This document shows, in pieces, positions 42,482 through 51,649 of a stretch of 64,000 nt of DNA. The position numbers and the translations under genes were made by a program. Under the pieces are notes generated by a model. That model had not been told where the DNA came from, did no database searches, and worked only from the letters and a program-made list of their open reading frames with translations. Source of the DNA: GWE2-40-63 sp050251815 (GTDB lineage Bacteria > Bacteroidota > Bacteroidia > Bacteroidales > SZUA-534). The stretch is taken from assembly GCA_050251815.1 (NCBI GenBank), contig JBFWMB010000015.1, positions 1-64,000 of the forward strand, in the 5' to 3' direction. Every line of letters starts with the position of its first letter. The first letter of the stretch is position 1.

Positions 42482-44971
42482 TTAGGCAAATTTAACCACG
42501 GTAATTCCAGCGCCACCGAATTCCACATGCTCATCCTCCACCTTATGCACCAAATCGACCGTGAAAAGGTATTCGCGAATCAACTGACGTAAAATTCCAT
42601 TTCCTTTACCATGTAAAATTTTTACTTCGTGCGCGCCCACCATAATGGCTTCGTCAATAAAATCCTGTACGGTTTGTATCGCCTCATCGGCACGTTTGCC
42701 ACGCACATCGAGTCCGGGTTTAAAGGCCATCTTTCGCTGGTTGAGTTCATAAGCCTGCTTAAACTTTGCACTACCTCCCGCTTGGCGTAACATGTTTTTC
42801 TTCTCTTGTTGTTCTAAAGCTTCCAGCTTGGTAATGGCAACTGTGGTAAGCAAATTGCCAAAAGCCACCACAGCGTTTTTATTGCTTAGTTCCATAATCT
42901 CACCAACCGAGGTTTGCCCTTTAATACGCACAGGCATGCCAATGGTAAAAGGCTTTTCACGAACATGTTTTTTCTTTTCAGGTTGTTCTGTTTTTTGTTC
43001 TGTCTTTGGCTTTTTAACTTTGTTTTCGCGTTCCTTAAGCTTCTGCATTTTGCGTTGAATGCGTTCCTGTTCTGCACTGTTTGCGGCAACTACTTCTTCT
43101 TTAAAACTGTTTAATTCCTTGCGAGCTTCAAGGGTTTTTCCTTTTTCGGCCTGAGATTCTTTAATTTTTCGGACTGTATTTTCAATAATTTTATTGGTAT
43201 CGTTCAGCAGTTTTTGCGCTTCAGAACGGGCATTCTCACTTACTTCTTTACTGAACTCGGTAGCTTTAGCCAGTTCCTGCTTTTCTTTTTCCATCATCTC
43301 TTCAAGCCGACGCTCAATTTTCCGGATGTTTTCCCTCTTGTTTTCCCAGTAGCGCTTATCGCGCAGAATCTGGCGCAGGTGTTTGTCGAAATGCACCTGA
43401 TCCTCACCAACTTTCGATTTGGCATCTTCAATTATATCCTGTGACAAGCCAATTTTATAGGCAATCTCAAAAGCAAAACTACTGCCCGGCTTTCCCATTT
43501 CAAGTTTAAAAAGCGGCTCCAGTTTTTGCGTATCGTAAAGCATGGCTCCGTTTACAATTCCCTCCTGCGATGAGGCAAAATGCTTCAGGTTGGTATAGTG
43601 CGTGGTGATTACCCCAAACACCTTATCGGAATTGAGTTTGTTTAAAACCGCTTCGGCAATGGCTCCACCCAACATAGGTTCGGTGCCGGTTCCAAACTCG
43701 TCGATTAAAACCAGGGTTTGCGCATCGGCATTGCGTGTAAAATGCTTCATACTTAGCAAATGCGAACTGTACGTGCTCAAATCGTTTTCGATGCTTTGCT
43801 CATCTCCAATGTCGATAAAAATATTTTTAAACAAACCGGTTTTACTGTCGGGCTCAACCGGAATGAGCAGGCCACATTGCAACATGTATTGCAGCAGTCC
43901 CACGGTTTTTAAACAGACCGATTTACCGCCGGCATTGGGACCTGAAATCAGAAGAATGCGATTGGTTCTGTTCAGACTAATGTTTAAGGGAACTACCTTA
44001 CGGTTTTCTTCTTTAAACGACAAATACAACAAGGGGTGAATGGCTTGATTCCATTGTAATACCTGGCTGTCACTTAATTCAGGCATTGTTCCTCCAATAC
44101 GCTGAGCAAATCGTGCTTTAGCGCGAATAAAATCCATAATTCCCAACAGCATCAGCGCATCTTCCAAATCGTCGGTGTAAGGTCTGATGGTATCAGTAAA
44201 ATCTTTCAGAATACGAACAATCTCGCGTCGTTCATCGGCTTCAAGACTTGAAATCTGATTGTTTAATTCGACCACTGGTGCAGGCTCCACATAACAGGTT
44301 TTTCCCGTGGCCGATTCGTCGTGAATAATTCCCGAAATTTTGCGTTTGAACGATACCGGAACGGGAATCACTGAACGTCCGTCGCGCATTGCCAATGTAG
44401 CATCTGGATCAACCCAGCCCTCCTTTTGAGCCTGATGAATGATGCGGTGAATCAGTTTGGAAACCTCCTGCTGCTTGGCTGCTAAATCGCTGCGAATGTG
44501 GGCAAGTTCTGGTGAAGCTTTATCACGAATCTTTCCCTGTCCGTTTAAAATTTTGTCGATACCATCGGTAACATAAGCATGAACGGTAACTTTATCTGCA
44601 ATGGCTTTCAGGTGCGGGTACTTATCGGCGGCTTCGTCCTTTTTAAAAAAACGCAGGATGTTTTTTACCGTTTGTATGGCCCTGCGGAGATTGAACAATT
44701 CGCTGGTTTCAAGAAAGGTTCCGGAAACACGCATCTTGGCAAAAGCTGAACGAAGGTCGAAATAATGATCGGTAGGGAATTCTTCGCCCGATTCAAGCAA
44801 AAGCCTGAATTCTTGGGTCTCAATCAAACGCAGACGCAAAGTACTGTAGTTATCCAAAAAATGCATCTGCCCGACCAAATCTTTTCCCAATTCGCTAAGG
44901 CAATGCTCTTTTACCAGCTCACGTACTTTTACAAAATCAATTTTATGTTCAAAGTTCTCCGGATATATCAC
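42482..44971 (-). CDS. mutS2: Endonuclease MutS2
   Basis: MutS2-family ATPase-nuclease acting on recombination intermediates and, in some species, on collided ribosomes. Residues about 1-300 are core and clamp, Walker A is SGPNAGGKSV near 338-347, and Walker B is LIDEFGTGTEP near 412-422. A long coiled coil with Lys and Glu (about 510-640) leads to the Smr domain (about 755-829) with LDVRGKRADEA and HGKGNGILR. The Smr motif reads LDVR instead of the more usual LDLR. The start is GTG at 44971, because an in-frame stop lies just upstream and MIYPENFEHKI is the family opening. Confidence 0.95.
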   Translation of the reverse strand: MIYPENFEHKIDFVKVRELVKEHCLSELGKDLVGQMHFLDNYSTLRLRLIETQEFRLLLESGEEFPTDHYFDLRSAFAKMRVSGTFLETSELFNLRRAIQTVKNILRFFKKDEAADKYPHLKAIADKVTVHAYVTDGIDKILNGQGKIRDKASPELAHIRSDLAAKQQEVSKLIHRIIHQAQKEGWVDPDATLAMRDGRSVIPVPVSFKRKISGIIHDESATGKTCYVEPAPVVELNNQISSLEADERREIVRILKDFTDTIRPYTDDLEDALMLLGIMDFIRAKARFAQRIGGTMPELSDSQVLQWNQAIHPLLYLSFKEENRKVVPLNISLNRTNRILLISGPNAGGKSVCLKTVGLLQYMLQCGLLIPVEPDSKTGLFKNIFIDIGDEQSIENDLSTYSSHLLSMKHFTRNADAQTLVLIDEFGTGTEPMLGGAIAEAVLNKLNSDKVFGVITTHYTNLKHFASSQEGIVNGAMLYDTQKLEPLFKLEMGKPGSSFAFEIAYKIGLSQDIIEDAKSKVGEDQVHFDKHLRQILRDKRYWENKRENIRKIERRLEEMMEKEKQELAKATEFSKEVSENARSEAQKLLNDTNKIIENTVRKIKESQAEKGKTLEARKELNSFKEEVVAANSAEQERIQRKMQKLKERENKVKKPKTEQKTEQPEKKKHVREKPFTIGMPVRIKGQTSVGEIMELSNKNAVVAFGNLLTTVAITKLEALEQQEKKNMLRQAGGSAKFKQAYELNQRKMAFKPGLDVRGKRADEAIQTVQDFIDEAIMVGAHEVKILHGKGNGILRQLIREYLFTVDLVHKVEDEHVEFGGAGITVVKFA

Positions 44972-45038
44972 AAGCTTTTTTCTACAAAAATAATGTTATG
45001 ATTTTAATTGGGGCCCTATTTAAGTTTTGATTTGCATT

Positions 45039-45071
45039 TTTGTTGTATCGCTCAAATAAACACTATTTTTG
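45039..45071 (+). promoter_or_regulatory. Bacteroidota-type promoter of the gene at 45078
   Basis: TTTG (45039-45042), 21 bases, then TATTTTTG (45064-45071) fits the TTTG-N19-21-TAnnTTTG pattern. Transcription would start near 45077, at the first ATG of the gene. Confidence 0.5.
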
Positions 45072-45077
45072 TTTCGA

Positions 45078-46073
45078 ATGAAATTAATGGCTTACACGAT
45101 GCGCTTATTCATTTGTTTAATTTTAATGGTTCTGAACCTGAATCTTTGGTCGCAGGATGTACTGTTTTTAAAAAACGGCGAAAAGCTCAATTGCACCATT
45201 GTAGCCATCGACACACAAATTGTTTCGGTGCGTATTCAGGGATTGATAAACGATGAAAACCACGAAGTGCCACTTTCACAGGTAGATTCAATGGTTTGGA
45301 ACAAAAAAAGTAGCAATTATTCAAAGCTCCCATCCTTTTCAAGCTTATCCAGTCCAAAAGATTCCACTCCTAGCCTTGATGGAAACTATTTGTATTTGTT
45401 TACAGGAACTATCATCAGCGGAAAAACCGTTGACTTAAAGCAACCCTTTATTGGATATCCGTATTTGTTGATTGACGAAAAAAAAATCGACGCACATGAA
45501 GTGAAATTCTTTTCGAACGATGAAGGCTTTTTTGCCAATACCATTAGATTACAAGGACTTTCTACTTCATTTTTTGCGCGAAGGGTACGAAAAGGACATA
45601 TTAACTTGTACGAACGCACCACCTATAATGCTACTGCGCTGAGTTATGGATATGCAGGCACACCAGGTTTTGGCGGACATGGAACTTATGGAACTGTAGG
45701 TGGATTTGGAGTCGGTGCATCGTTACCGCACACCAAGTTTTATTACAACAAAGGTTTTGACGATTTAAAACACCTTGATTTTTACAACCTCAGAAATGAT
45801 ATGGCTGACAATCCACTGGCCCTATCAGCACTAAATCATTGGAATCAAACCCGTAAAAAAGGAAATGCTTTCTTATACTCCAGTCTCCTGGTAACAGGAG
45901 TAAGTTTTATTGCATTCACCAATAAAGTAACTGAAAGTGGAAACTCCAGGGTTACCGTAGAATTAGCAGGTTTATCGTTGGGTATTTCAGGCTTAATAAT
46001 TAAGTATTTGGTGTGGGATCGAAGTTTAAATCCGCAAAACCTGAAAAAAAGTATCGATATGTATAACCGCTGA
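45078..46073 (+). CDS. Exported protein of unknown function
   Basis: Up to 331 residues, with a Sec signal (MRLFICLILMVLNLNLWSQ) and the module DVLFLKNGEKLNCTIVAID, shared in outline with the proteins at 8473 and 33584. A Gly/Tyr-rich region follows near 185-215, then a hydrophobic hairpin near 265-310. Start choice: ATGs stand at 45078, 45087 and 45099. The predicted promoter would place the transcript start at about 45077, so the true start may be 45099, which also gives the neatest signal peptide. Function is not recognised. Confidence 0.6.
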   Translation: MKLMAYTMRLFICLILMVLNLNLWSQDVLFLKNGEKLNCTIVAIDTQIVSVRIQGLINDENHEVPLSQVDSMVWNKKSSNYSKLPSFSSLSSPKDSTPSLDGNYLYLFTGTIISGKTVDLKQPFIGYPYLLIDEKKIDAHEVKFFSNDEGFFANTIRLQGLSTSFFARRVRKGHINLYERTTYNATALSYGYAGTPGFGGHGTYGTVGGFGVGASLPHTKFYYNKGFDDLKHLDFYNLRNDMADNPLALSALNHWNQTRKKGNAFLYSSLLVTGVSFIAFTNKVTESGNSRVTVELAGLSLGISGLIIKYLVWDRSLNPQNLKKSIDMYNR

Positions 46074-46184
46074 GTCAAATAGTTGTTATGTTTATAAACA
46101 AACGGCTGATAGCAGCTAAGCAAGATATAACTATAGAAACCATCGAATAAAAAGATAAAAGAGTACATTAAAATAATAAAAAAC

Positions 46185-46826
46185 ATGAACTACAAATCCT
46201 TTGTATTTAGTCCCTTTCAGGAAAACACCTATGTACTTTATGATGATAGTAACGAATGTGTAATTGTGGATGCAGGGAATTTTTCGGAATACGAACACGA
46301 ACAACTGGATTCATTTATCGAAAAAAACCGACTTAAACCGGTGGCTCTGCTTCAAACACACAATCATCTCGATCACCTTTTTGGAGCAAAATATGTCACC
46401 GGAAAATACCAGATTCCATTGGTTTGCCATGCCGACGAGGTACCCTGGATTAAGCGCTTCAAAGCTACCTGCGCAGCTTATGGTCTGGAAATGGACGAAG
46501 ACCCCCCAATGCCTCAGCAATTGATTGCTCATGGCGACCGGTTTAAGTTTGGCCTATCTGAACTGGAGGTTATTCATGTTCCCGGGCATTCGGCCGGAGG
46601 TGTGGCTTTTTATCATGCACCCGATGCCTTGCTCTTTTGCGGCGATATACTGTTTGATGCCAGCATTGGTCGCACCGATTTACCCGGTGGAAATTACGAT
46701 CAGCTAATTTCAGGCATCAAAGAAAAGTTTTTTGTGCTGCCCGAAATTACCCGTGTTTTTCCGGGGCACGGTGCTGAAACCACTATTGGCAAAGAAAAAA
46801 GCAGTAACCCTTATGTAAAAGGATAG
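46185..46826 (+). CDS. Metallo-beta-lactamase fold hydrolase (glyoxalase II-like)
   Basis: Cytosolic 213-residue enzyme with the two-metal site of the MBL fold: QTHNHLDH near 57-64, HVPGHSAGG near 130-138, CGDILFDASIGRTDLPGG near 155-172 and the last His in FPGHGAETTI near 192-201. The pattern is that of YcbL/glyoxalase II-like thioesterases, but the substrate is not certain. It converges on mscL with a gap of 9 bp. Confidence 0.87.
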   Translation: MNYKSFVFSPFQENTYVLYDDSNECVIVDAGNFSEYEHEQLDSFIEKNRLKPVALLQTHNHLDHLFGAKYVTGKYQIPLVCHADEVPWIKRFKATCAAYGLEMDEDPPMPQQLIAHGDRFKFGLSELEVIHVPGHSAGGVAFYHAPDALLFCGDILFDASIGRTDLPGGNYDQLISGIKEKFFVLPEITRVFPGHGAETTIGKEKSSNPYVKG

Positions 46827-46835
46827 TCCCCGGAT

Positions 46836-47240
46836 TTAGCTTTCCTTTTTCAGCAAATCGCGAATTTCAGCCAATAAAACTTCCTGATTCGATGGAGCCG
46901 GAGGAGCTAAAGGAGTTTCTTCCTTCTTGCGTTTGGCGCTATTCATAAACTTAACAAGTAAAAATACAGCCCAGGCAACAATTAAAAAATTGAAAACAAC
47001 CTGTAAGAAGTTACCGTAATTAAGGCTTACTGCTGGACTTTCACCAACAGCCTCTTTCATTACAATACTGAGATCTGAAAAATTCACCCCGCCAACCAAT
47101 AAACCTATGGGAGGCATAATTATGTCGTTCACCAGGCTGCTGACTATCTTACCAAAGGCTGCGCCAATTATAATACCTACTGCCATGTCAATTACACTGC
47201 CTTTCATGGCAAAGGTCTTAAACTCATTAAGAATTTTCAT
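46836..47240 (-). CDS. mscL: Large-conductance mechanosensitive channel MscL
   Basis: Osmotic emergency valve in the inner membrane. The 134 residues have the N-terminal FKTFAMKGSVIDMAVGIIIG with the first pore helix (about 15-45), the second helix near 75-98 and the charged tail KRKKEE. It is a single gene. Confidence 0.95.
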   Translation of the reverse strand: MKILNEFKTFAMKGSVIDMAVGIIIGAAFGKIVSSLVNDIIMPPIGLLVGGVNFSDLSIVMKEAVGESPAVSLNYGNFLQVVFNFLIVAWAVFLLVKFMNSAKRKKEETPLAPPAPSNQEVLLAEIRDLLKKES

Positions 47241-47342
47241 TGCTGTACAATTTACGGTTTAAATACTTGGATTTGAATAAAATCAAAGTTATCAATTTTT
47301 GACAAATCCTATACTGGAGTATCACTTATAGTTTTATTCAAT

Positions 47343-47378
47343 AAAAAAGCGGGCACGGGTTTAAACCCCAATGCCCGC
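47343..47378 (-). terminator. Terminator of the perR-dps-peroxiredoxin run
   Basis: GCGGGCA (47349-47355) pairs with TGCCCGC (47372-47378), with an inner GGGTTTAAACCC dyad. On the minus strand a TTTTTTAT tract follows, 32 bp past the peroxiredoxin stop. Confidence 0.85.
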
Positions 47379-47409
47379 CACTTAAAAAACCCACAATTGT
47401 CTGGTGTGC

Positions 47410-48129
47410 TTATTTTTTTAGAACTCGTTTCAAAACCGTGTCCTTATCTAGTTTTTTGGTACAGAAAAACCAGTCTTTGCAATCGAGGCCTTCTTCTTTT
47501 CCATCCATACGGTTTTTAGCCGTTCCGCAAGAGCCAGCAGTAGGAATAATAACATCGTCACCCGGACGCCAGTCAGCTGGAGTAGCAATGTTAAACTCGT
47601 CGGCTGTTTGCAGTGCAATCACAATGCGGTATAATTCGTCGAAGTTGCGACCCAGGCTTAAAGGATAATACAAAACGGTGCGTACAATCCCTTTTGGATC
47701 GATTACAAATACAGCGCGAACCGCTTTGGTATTGCTTTCGCCTGGCATCATCATACCGTATTTTTTGGCCACTTCCATGGTAATGTCTTCAATTAACGGA
47801 AACATTACTTCCACGTTTTTCATTCCTTTGTATTCAATCTTGTCTTTAATGGTACGCAACCAGGCTATGTGGCTGTATAAACCATCAACCGAAAGACCTA
47901 CCAGTTTACAGTTGGCTTCGTTAAATTGCTTTTCCATGCTGGCAAAGGTCATAAACTCCGAAGTGCAAACCGGTGTAAAATCGGCCGGATGGCTAAAAAG
48001 AATTACCCAACTGCCTTTGTAATCGGCCGGAAAATTGATGTCACCCTGGGTGGTTACTGCTTTAAACTCAGGTGCTGGTTCGCCGATGCGTGGCATGGCA
48101 TAAACTTTTTGTTCATTATTTTCTTCCAT
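47410..48129 (-). CDS. Peroxiredoxin, Prx6-type
   Basis: Thiol peroxidase of 239 residues that reduces hydrogen or organic peroxides. The peroxidatic Cys55 lies in HPADFTPVCTSEF. The long C-terminal extension and the ITMEVAKKYGMMMPG segment place it in the Prx6 subfamily. Extra cysteines near the end (GSCGTAKN, then DCKDWFFC) could act as resolving residues, so it may not be strictly 1-Cys. It sits 22 bp after dps, and both lie downstream of perR, which suggests one peroxide-induced unit. Confidence 0.92.
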   Translation of the reverse strand: MEENNEQKVYAMPRIGEPAPEFKAVTTQGDINFPADYKGSWVILFSHPADFTPVCTSEFMTFASMEKQFNEANCKLVGLSVDGLYSHIAWLRTIKDKIEYKGMKNVEVMFPLIEDITMEVAKKYGMMMPGESNTKAVRAVFVIDPKGIVRTVLYYPLSLGRNFDELYRIVIALQTADEFNIATPADWRPGDDVIIPTAGSCGTAKNRMDGKEEGLDCKDWFFCTKKLDKDTVLKRVLKK

Positions 48130-48151
48130 AATCTTGATTTTTTATTACTAA

Positions 48152-48619
48152 TTATTTTAAAAGTGCATTATACATCCAAATCATTTTTTCCTGGGCATCG
48201 ATAAAGCCCGACACCAAATTTACTGTTCCATCGTCGCCATTCTCGGCAGCCAGTTTTACTATCTCACGTTCCTGATTAAGCAAGACTTTGGTTTCGCTAA
48301 TTACCTCTTTAACTGTGGCTTCGGCCGAAGTCACATTTTCTTTTTCAGTAATGCTTGCCAACTTTATGTATTTTGAAAAGGAATGAACCGGTTTGCCTTC
48401 GAGCATAAGAATACGTTCAGCAATTTCATCGGCCATTTCATTCAAACCGTTGTAAAGTTCTTCAAATTTCTCATGCAACTGAAAAAACTGTTTACCAACA
48501 ATGTTCCAGTGATATCCACGAACATTCATGTAACTAATTTGCACATTGCTCAGGTAAGCATTGAGCATTTCGATCATTTTAGCAGCATAAGCTGCATTTA
48601 AATTAATTTGATTACTCAT
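48152..48619 (-). CDS. dps: Dps ferritin-like DNA-protection protein
   Basis: A 155-residue subunit of the 12-mer that oxidises and stores iron with peroxide. The intersubunit ferroxidase ligands are in place: His37 (GYHWN), His49 (LHEKFEELY), Asp64 and Glu68 (ADEIAERI). It lies 13 bp after perR and 22 bp before the peroxiredoxin gene. Confidence 0.95.
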   Translation of the reverse strand: MSNQINLNAAYAAKMIEMLNAYLSNVQISYMNVRGYHWNIVGKQFFQLHEKFEELYNGLNEMADEIAERILMLEGKPVHSFSKYIKLASITEKENVTSAEATVKEVISETKVLLNQEREIVKLAAENGDDGTVNLVSGFIDAQEKMIWMYNALLK

Positions 48620-48632
48620 AATTTTATTTTTT

Positions 48633-49076
48633 TTATTTGTGATTGTTTGTTTTGTGCTTAATAAAACTTCCGTTGATTTGCAATTTAATATCGTCTATTA
48701 TAAAGTTTTCGATAGCGTGCTGCTTAAAAAAGGTTTTTAATAATTCGTCAAGTTTCTCATTTTCATAATCCTCAATATAATCACACTGCACGCAATACAA
48801 ATGATGATGATTTGATAATACACCGTCGTAGCGCATTACATCCTTCTCCGTTTTTACTTTTTTTATAAGTTTGTTTTGCACCAGCACATCCAAAACTTTA
48901 TATACCGTTCCTTTAGCAATGTTTGGATGCTGCTTTCGAATGTAATCAATTATCTGATCAGCTGTGGGGTGATTATTCAAGCTGTAAATAGCCTCCAAAA
49001 TACTCATTCGCTGAGGTGTGACTTTTAAGCCTTTTTCTACAATCTTTTCGCGAACTTTATTGAGGGTATCATCCAT
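48633..49076 (-). CDS. perR: Fur-family peroxide regulator PerR
   Basis: Metal-dependent repressor of peroxide defence. The metal site of B. subtilis PerR (His37, Asp85, His91, His93, Asp104) is matched position by position, shifted by one: His36, Asp84, His90, His92 and Asp103. The Asp at 103 is the residue linked to peroxide sensing, in contrast to Glu in Fur. Only one structural CxxC (Cys95, Cys98) is present; the second pair expected near the C-terminus is missing from the tail INGSFIKHKTNNHK. It leads the dps and peroxiredoxin genes and probably controls itself through the site at 49096-49110. Confidence 0.9.
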   Translation of the reverse strand: MDDTLNKVREKIVEKGLKVTPQRMSILEAIYSLNNHPTADQIIDYIRKQHPNIAKGTVYKVLDVLVQNKLIKKVKTEKDVMRYDGVLSNHHHLYCVQCDYIEDYENEKLDELLKTFFKQHAIENFIIDDIKLQINGSFIKHKTNNHK

Positions 49077-49095
49077 AATGCAAATTATTTCTATT

Positions 49096-49110
49096 TAAGA
49101 ATTATTCTCT
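49096..49110. promoter_or_regulatory. Candidate PerR box upstream of perR
   Basis: TAAGAAT-T-ATTCTCT has the 7-1-7 layout of the Per/Fur box, with a perfect AGAAT/ATTCT inner dyad at 49098-49108. It stands 20 bp before the perR start codon. Outer positions deviate from the B. subtilis consensus. Confidence 0.5.
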
Positions 49111-49264
49111 TTTACTAACAAACAGCCTTTAGTCGAAATTGTTTTAATAGTTTCACAAAAAATTAAAAAATCCTTTTCCAGAATCCTTTCACCCTTCACC
49201 ACAAGTCAGTTAGGTGGTAGTTTTTCAATTTCAAAAAAAAGCCACCATTACTTTTGAAACCAAA

Positions 49265-49304
49265 GAAAATGGGTATTATTCCCAATTGAATAATACCCAT
49301 TTTC
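49265..49304 (-). terminator. Hairpin after the chemoreceptor gene
   Basis: A perfect 16-bp stem (49265-49280 with 49289-49304) has an eight-base loop, extended by one more C-G pair. It lies 67 bp past the stop of the chemoreceptor gene. The T tract is weak (TTTTC), but the stem is long. Confidence 0.6.
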
Positions 49305-49371
49305 GAAGTATTCTATAGTGTAACACTAAATTAAAAAGGGTAGTTTCCGATTCTTAAAATTTAAACCTTTC

Positions 49372-51267
49372 TCATTGGATTGTAAAAAACGAGATGGTTT
49401 CTTTTAGTTGCTGCGCCTGAGCAGCCAATTCTTCGGCACTTGAAGCCAGTTCTTCGCTTGCCGCAGCATTTTGCTGGGTAACATTATTCAATTGCTGAAT
49501 GGCATTGTTTACCTGATTTACCCCATTGGTTTGTTCCATGCTGGCTGCATTAATCTCCTGAACCAAACTGGTTGTTTTCTGAACATTGGGAACAGCATTT
49601 TGCATTTCAGACCCGGCTTTTTCTGCCAAAACAAGTCCATTTTGTGCTAATGCCACAATCTCTTCAGCAGCTAACTTACTATTTTCGGCGAGTTTACGAA
49701 CTTCGGCAGCAACCACAGCAAACCCCTTACCATATTCACCCGCCCGAGCTGCTTCAACAGCTGCATTTAACGCTAAAATATTGGTTTGAAAAGCAATGTC
49801 GTTAATAATTTTTATTTTCTCAGCAATTTGACGCTGTGCCTCAACCGATTTTTTTGATTCAGAGCTTACGCTTTCAATACTCGACAAAGCCAATGTTGAG
49901 TTTTTCTCTGTTTGCTGGGCATTATCACTGTTTTGCTGAATATTACTGGCAATTTCTTCCATGGTGGCACTTACTTCCTCTACCGAAGAAGCCTGTTCAG
50001 ATGCCCCCTCCGACAATTGAATAGAAGTACCACTCATCTGTTCACTGGCAGAAACTATACTTTCGGCTCCTGAAATTATACCAGATACAATTTGCCGGAG
50101 ATTTAAAGTCATTTTGTTGAGCGCTTTTACCAACATACCTATCTCATCTTTTTGGTCTAATTCTATCACCTCCGACAAATCACCGTTCGAAATATAATCG
50201 GCAAGTTTAACAGCCCTTGACAAGGAGTTACTTATGTTTCTGCTTATGGATGAATTAATTAGTATAAAAACACCCAATCCGATAATCATAGCCAAAATTA
50301 GACCAATAGTTATTTGATTAACAATTTGCATCAATTCACTCTCATAAATTGAAACCGAAACATAAGATTCAATTCGTTCAATATATTTGAAATACTGATA
50401 CTTCAAGCGTCCTTCCCATTGGTAATAAGTTTTCCCTTTTGTTGAACCTGCTCCGAGTAATTGTTGGAAAAACTCATCGTTTTTATGGTTTTCTCCTTCC
50501 GATGTAGGGTGAATGACAAAATTACCTTCCTTATCGACCAAAAAAGGATAACCTGAATCAAAATACTTTTTTGAATTAAAAATTTTTTTCAAACCCAACA
50601 TATTTTTTTCCTTAACTCCTACGTATAGCATTCCAATAATTTCATCAGCAACAATTATTGGCCGGTATGAAGTTAGATACATGTCGTCAACAACGAAAGC
50701 TCTTCCCGTATAAGATTTACCTGACATGATTGTTTTAGCAACTTCAGAGGATAAGGGAATGAACGTACCGGTAGCTCTGTTTCCATTATTATCCCGTACA
50801 TTGGTGGCTATCCGTAAAAATCCCTGATTTGTTTTTTGGAATATGGTAGCGGTACTACCTGTTAACTCTTGTATTTTATCGACAATACCGATGGAATTTT
50901 GAATAAGGCTACCCCCTAAATACCACGAATCAACCTCAGTGGCTACCACCTGATTCGTTTCCTGATTCACGGCTTTGTACGGTATCGGCAGGCTTTTATC
51001 AACTTCAATTAACCCCAATGAATTAAGATAGGTAGTCGCCAGATTCATACTGATTTCAACCAACTTCTGATTATCTTCAATTTCCTGCTCAATTAAAATT
51101 GCCAAATCGTTCACCTGTTCATTCATGCGGATATCGGTGTCTTCAATTATTTTAGCTCTAACCGAGGTAATAATATAATACCCCAAACCAACCACAATGA
51201 CTAACATTGACATGGATAAAACCAGGTTAAGCCTTAGTCCAATTTTTAAATTATTTAAGAACCTCAT
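49372..51267 (-). CDS. Methyl-accepting chemotaxis protein with Cache-type sensor
   Basis: A 631-residue chemoreceptor: first membrane helix (about 13-32), a periplasmic Cache-type domain (about 35-310, with SYRPIIVADEIIGMLYVGV and VDKEGNFVIHP), second helix (about 315-335), HAMP (about 340-395) and the signalling hairpin with tip DIAFQTNILALNAAVEAARA, then GEYGKGFAVVAAEVRKLAE. No C-terminal CheR-docking pentapeptide is seen. No che or flagellar genes are in the window, so its output is unknown; it may feed another kinase pathway. Confidence 0.9.
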   Translation of the reverse strand: MRFLNNLKIGLRLNLVLSMSMLVIVVGLGYYIITSVRAKIIEDTDIRMNEQVNDLAILIEQEIEDNQKLVEISMNLATTYLNSLGLIEVDKSLPIPYKAVNQETNQVVATEVDSWYLGGSLIQNSIGIVDKIQELTGSTATIFQKTNQGFLRIATNVRDNNGNRATGTFIPLSSEVAKTIMSGKSYTGRAFVVDDMYLTSYRPIIVADEIIGMLYVGVKEKNMLGLKKIFNSKKYFDSGYPFLVDKEGNFVIHPTSEGENHKNDEFFQQLLGAGSTKGKTYYQWEGRLKYQYFKYIERIESYVSVSIYESELMQIVNQITIGLILAMIIGLGVFILINSSISRNISNSLSRAVKLADYISNGDLSEVIELDQKDEIGMLVKALNKMTLNLRQIVSGIISGAESIVSASEQMSGTSIQLSEGASEQASSVEEVSATMEEIASNIQQNSDNAQQTEKNSTLALSSIESVSSESKKSVEAQRQIAEKIKIINDIAFQTNILALNAAVEAARAGEYGKGFAVVAAEVRKLAENSKLAAEEIVALAQNGLVLAEKAGSEMQNAVPNVQKTTSLVQEINAASMEQTNGVNQVNNAIQQLNNVTQQNAAASEELASSAEELAAQAQQLKETISFFTIQ

Positions 51268-51649
51268 AAACCAAAAAGTTATGTGAATACTACGAATTAT
51301 TCTGTTTCGGTATTTAAACTAAAAAGATGTAAAACTAATTTTCATGGGGTATAATTGAAAAGAAACCAACTTTCTTACAATTCTTTTCTAAAAGACGAAT
51401 AAAGTTTTACATTGTTCAAACAAACCCTTCAAAATCGATAAAAATACAATACAGACTTTTCCAAGGCTGGATGTTCTTTTAGCCACTGTACGAATCAATC
51501 ACATCAATTATTAGGAATGGTTCTCAACAGTTTCCTAATTACCAGCATGTAATTAATAAACGATAAAATACCAACCAAGGAAAAGGCTGATTAAAATTCT
51601 GCTAAAGAAAATTTGAATAAAAGATTATTTTGTAGGAATAGAATTTGAT
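51268..51649. other. Intergenic region without a gene
   Basis: This AT-rich 382-bp gap lies between two leftward transcription units and must contain the chemoreceptor promoter. The only clear structure is an 8-bp inverted repeat, ATTAGGAA/TTCCTAAT (51510-51517 and 51532-51539), with a 14-base loop and no T run. No coding, tRNA or repeat signal was found. Confidence 0.4.

Noticed and set aside
51268..51649. A tRNA or small RNA gene in the longest gap
   Set aside because: No cloverleaf arms, T-loop motif or terminator was found; only one 8-bp inverted repeat is present.
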